A DNA stretch of 64,000 nt from Anaeramoeba flamelloides (lineage: Eukaryota > Metamonada > Anaeramoebidae): positions 10,231,001 to 10,295,000 of the forward strand of contig JANTQA010000008.1 of assembly GCA_027625915.1 (NCBI GenBank), written 5' to 3'. This document shows, one piece after another, positions 61,969-64,000 of the stretch (its first letter is position 1; the number at the start of each line of letters is the position of its first letter). The position numbers and the translations under genes were made by a program. The notes under the pieces are model-generated. The model had not been told where the DNA came from, searched no databases, and saw nothing but the letters and a program-made list of their open reading frames with translations.

Positions 61969-63645
61969 TTATTTATTTTTTCTTTTCTTTTTTTTCTTTC
62001 TGTTATACCTATTAAAATTTTGTTTATTGGAAAAAGATCCCAAATTTAATTTTTTTTTATTTTTTTCATAATAATGTTGTATTTGCGAAATTGATTTAGA
62101 ATTAATTAATTCGATATATTTTTTCCAATTTTTGTAATAAATCTTCCAATATTTTAAAAACATATCTTTTTCTTTATTTGACCAAAGAGATTTTTTTTTC
62201 GTTCTAGTTTTCAATGACAGCTTTTTTCGATATGATTTATAAAAAATTTGACATTCTTTGAATGTCTTTGTTTGCAATATTGATGATATTTTTTCAAAAT
62301 TCCTTCCATATTTATTAAACAATTGAATAAAAAGCGAAATTTCATTTTTATTCCATCTATAGGGTTTTTCTTTTTCCTTTTCCTTTTCCTTTAATAAGAT
62401 TTCCGATACGATATTTGGTTGCTTTTCCATTTCTTTTTTATTTTTGAAATCCTTTTTCATTTTATTAAATTCTTCTTTTAGAATTTTTTTTGTATTTAAC
62501 TCCACATTGAAATTTTTCGTATTAAATTTTTTCTCTTTATTCTTGACAGAAGTATTTGCCCTGAAGCGTTTATTTTTATTTTTATTTTTTAATTCTTCAG
62601 TCTCAATTTCAGTTTTTTTCCTAATTCTCTTGCGTTCTCTTTCCCTTTCCCTTTCCCTTTCTCTTTCATGTTCCCTTTCTCTTTCCCTTTCCCGTTCCCG
62701 TTCCACTTCCTTTCTCTTCTCCAAATTGCCATCTCTTTTAATGTTCTTATCAACATCGAATTCTTTTTTGATATTCGTTTTTGGAGTTTTTACTTTAGTA
62801 CTCTTTGGATCGATATTGATTTTCGAATTTTGGGTGGTTTCAACTGCTTGGGAATTAAAATTGTTTGGAATGTTTTCTTTTTTGGGCTTAGTTCTAGGCT
62901 TTCGTACACTATCCCCTTCATGTATCAATTGCTTATTATTTCTTCTTTTTTTAATCATTTTTGGTTCCATGTTTTGTTTTAATTTTAATCTTGTTTTATT
63001 TAAATAATAATATTGAATTACGTCCTTTGTGGATTTATTAGGTAAATGCTGAGAAATCTTATGGAAAATTTTTGGGTGTATTTTAAAGATTTCAACAAAT
63101 TTCTCTTCTTCTTCTTTTGACCATGGATTTAAATGTTTTTTCATTTGGTTAATTACAACTGGCTGAGGAACAAATCTATTATTATTTAAATATCTTATTG
63201 AGTTCCTTTCAGAACCAGAAATAATCATTGGCTGGATTTCTTCAATCATGCTATCTCGATATTCTTCATAATAGTTATATTCCTTTTCTTCCAATTCTAA
63301 AGTTTCTGCAGTTTCATATAATTCCTCCGGTTTCATTAATTGGTTTAATTGCACATTAGGATTGTTTTTCAGTTTTTGTTGTTGAATATTAAATTTTTGG
63401 AGATGCATTTGGAAGATCTTTTTTTTCAATTGAACAATTGACTTCCTTCTTTGCCTTTCTTTATTGGGCAAATCTAAATTCCAATTTTTCTGTAATTGTT
63501 GAAATAATGATACTAATTCATAATTTTGTTTTTGTTCTTCAGTGATTTGATGGAAAATAATTGCCTTTAATAGAATATTATTTTTGATATAATATTCGTT
63601 ATTTTCTTTGAAATTTGAAGAATTGTTTATATTTTTATAACACAC
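61969..63645 (-). CDS. NCoR/SMRT/Snt1-type SANT corepressor, 3' exon
   Basis: The last exon encodes 558 residues. It begins at an AG acceptor (63647-63646), so its first codon is not a start and the 5' exons lie beyond the window. The region before SANT1 (IQPMIISGSERN then NNNRFVPQP) matches the linker that follows the deacetylase-activating domain in NCoR. SANT1 spans about 172-222 (WSKEEEEKFVEIF, HPKIFHKI, YYYLNK). SANT2 spans about 429-476 (WNKNEISLFIQLFNKYGRNF, FYKSYRKK). A third SANT/Myb repeat lies at about 486-533. NCoR and yeast Snt1 scaffold histone deacetylase complexes through this module; that role is inferred here. An Arg-Glu dipeptide run (about 314-338) and a Lys-rich tail are low complexity. 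Frames on the other strand through it are artefacts. Confidence 0.8.
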   Translation of the reverse strand: MCYKNINNSSNFKENNEYYIKNNILLKAIIFHQITEEQKQNYELVSLFQQLQKNWNLDLPNKERQRRKSIVQLKKKIFQMHLQKFNIQQQKLKNNPNVQLNQLMKPEELYETAETLELEEKEYNYYEEYRDSMIEEIQPMIISGSERNSIRYLNNNRFVPQPVVINQMKKHLNPWSKEEEEKFVEIFKIHPKIFHKISQHLPNKSTKDVIQYYYLNKTRLKLKQNMEPKMIKKRRNNKQLIHEGDSVRKPRTKPKKENIPNNFNSQAVETTQNSKINIDPKSTKVKTPKTNIKKEFDVDKNIKRDGNLEKRKEVEREREREREREHERERERERERERKRIRKKTEIETEELKNKNKNKRFRANTSVKNKEKKFNTKNFNVELNTKKILKEEFNKMKKDFKNKKEMEKQPNIVSEILLKEKEKEKEKPYRWNKNEISLFIQLFNKYGRNFEKISSILQTKTFKECQIFYKSYRKKLSLKTRTKKKSLWSNKEKDMFLKYWKIYYKNWKKYIELINSKSISQIQHYYEKNKKKLNLGSFSNKQNFNRYNRKKKKKRKNK

Positions 63646-64000
63646 CTATGAAATAAAAATAATAATAATAATAATAATAAGAAAATAATAGTTACATGAA
63701 ATTATTATTAATAATAAAAATTTATCAAATTTTAAAAATAATATTGTTGAATTTTGATTGTAAATTACAATGATCATTTTAGCGGGTATATGACGATTTT
63801 GAATACGACCATATTCTCGGAAAAATGGTTATTTAATCCATATTTTGAAACTAATTATTATATTTAAAGCAATCATAAAAAAATATGGAAAAAATTAAAT
63901 AAATAAATTTGAACCAAATCAACAATTTCATAATTTTAAAAATGGGAATTTCATTTTTTTTATTTGAAAAGTATAAGGAATATTTAAAATAAATTGTAAA
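63646..64000 (-). other. intron of the corepressor gene, cut by the window edge
   Basis: Contains an (AAT)n tract (63657-63680) and, from 63768 to the edge, the second copy of the 48113 repeat. No exon was recognised, so the start of the gene is outside. Confidence 0.6.
63768..64000. repeat. 0.23 kb dispersed repeat, copy 2, runs off the window
   Basis: Partner of 48113-48345. Both copies sit in introns but on opposite sense relative to their host genes, which argues against selection on a splicing role. Confidence 0.8.

Noticed and set aside
62444-63007. 187-residue plus-strand frame
   Set aside because: It is antisense to the SANT corepressor exon and shows only Phe/Ser/Leu repeats from the Arg-Glu run.

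Overview
The window is a very AT-rich piece of a eukaryotic nuclear genome: long A/T runs, genes split by GT..AG introns from about 0.15 to 8.5 kb, asparagine-, lysine/glutamate- and histidine-rich low-complexity protein segments, and intergenic DNA full of short palindromic repeats. The protein that begins like a family of RCC1-repeat/double-BTB proteins, together with this gene and intron style, is most consistent with a free-living amoeboid protist such as Anaeramoeba (Metamonada). That assignment is an inference from gene style, not a proven one.

Six protein-coding genes are well supported. They are a two-exon RCC1/BTB protein (+, 10379-20456), an intronless L7-like uL30 protein of the RLP7/RPL7L1 type (-, 26258-27031), a six-exon YAK1/DYRK-type protein kinase (-, 32594-39675), a two-exon DDX56/Dbp9-type DEAD-box helicase (+, 45267-50965), an intronless PUS10 pseudouridine synthase (+, 55144-56988) and the 3' part of an NCoR/SMRT/Snt1-type SANT corepressor (-, 61969-63645, 5' end beyond an intron). 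Splice phases and exon sums check out for the three multi-exon genes: 534, about 875 and 616 residues. Three genes (RLP7-like, Dbp9-like, PUS10) belong to RNA modification and ribosome assembly. The kinase and the corepressor are regulatory. No operon-like arrangement is seen.

Less certain coding DNA appears as broken or cryptic frames: a decayed gene at about 780-2010 (+), an antisense fragment inside the RCC1/BTB intron (14460-14750, -), a small cysteine-rich secreted-type protein remnant at 40655-41225 (+), a series of short exon-like blocks ending in a stop at 42375 (-, up to about 45050), and a Tc1/mariner-like transposase scrap near 61558-61701 (+).

Most of the rest is repeat DNA. At least five families of short inverted-repeat elements flanked by TA are visible. 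These are a 195-198 bp fully palindromic MITE with CAGTCAGTT ends (five copies), a 745 bp long-TIR element (three copies, one carrying two nested copies of the MITE), a CTGGTATTTGAAT-ended MITE (three copies, one interrupted by a 476 bp CAGTGGTG element), a 225 bp AGCCAAATTTC element, and a 1.34 kb element bordered by inverted arrays of an ATCGCGAT motif. There are also large foldbacks and at least eight pairs of dispersed repeats. Many lie inside introns, which explains the 8.5 kb intron of the RCC1/BTB gene and the 3.8 kb intron of the helicase gene.
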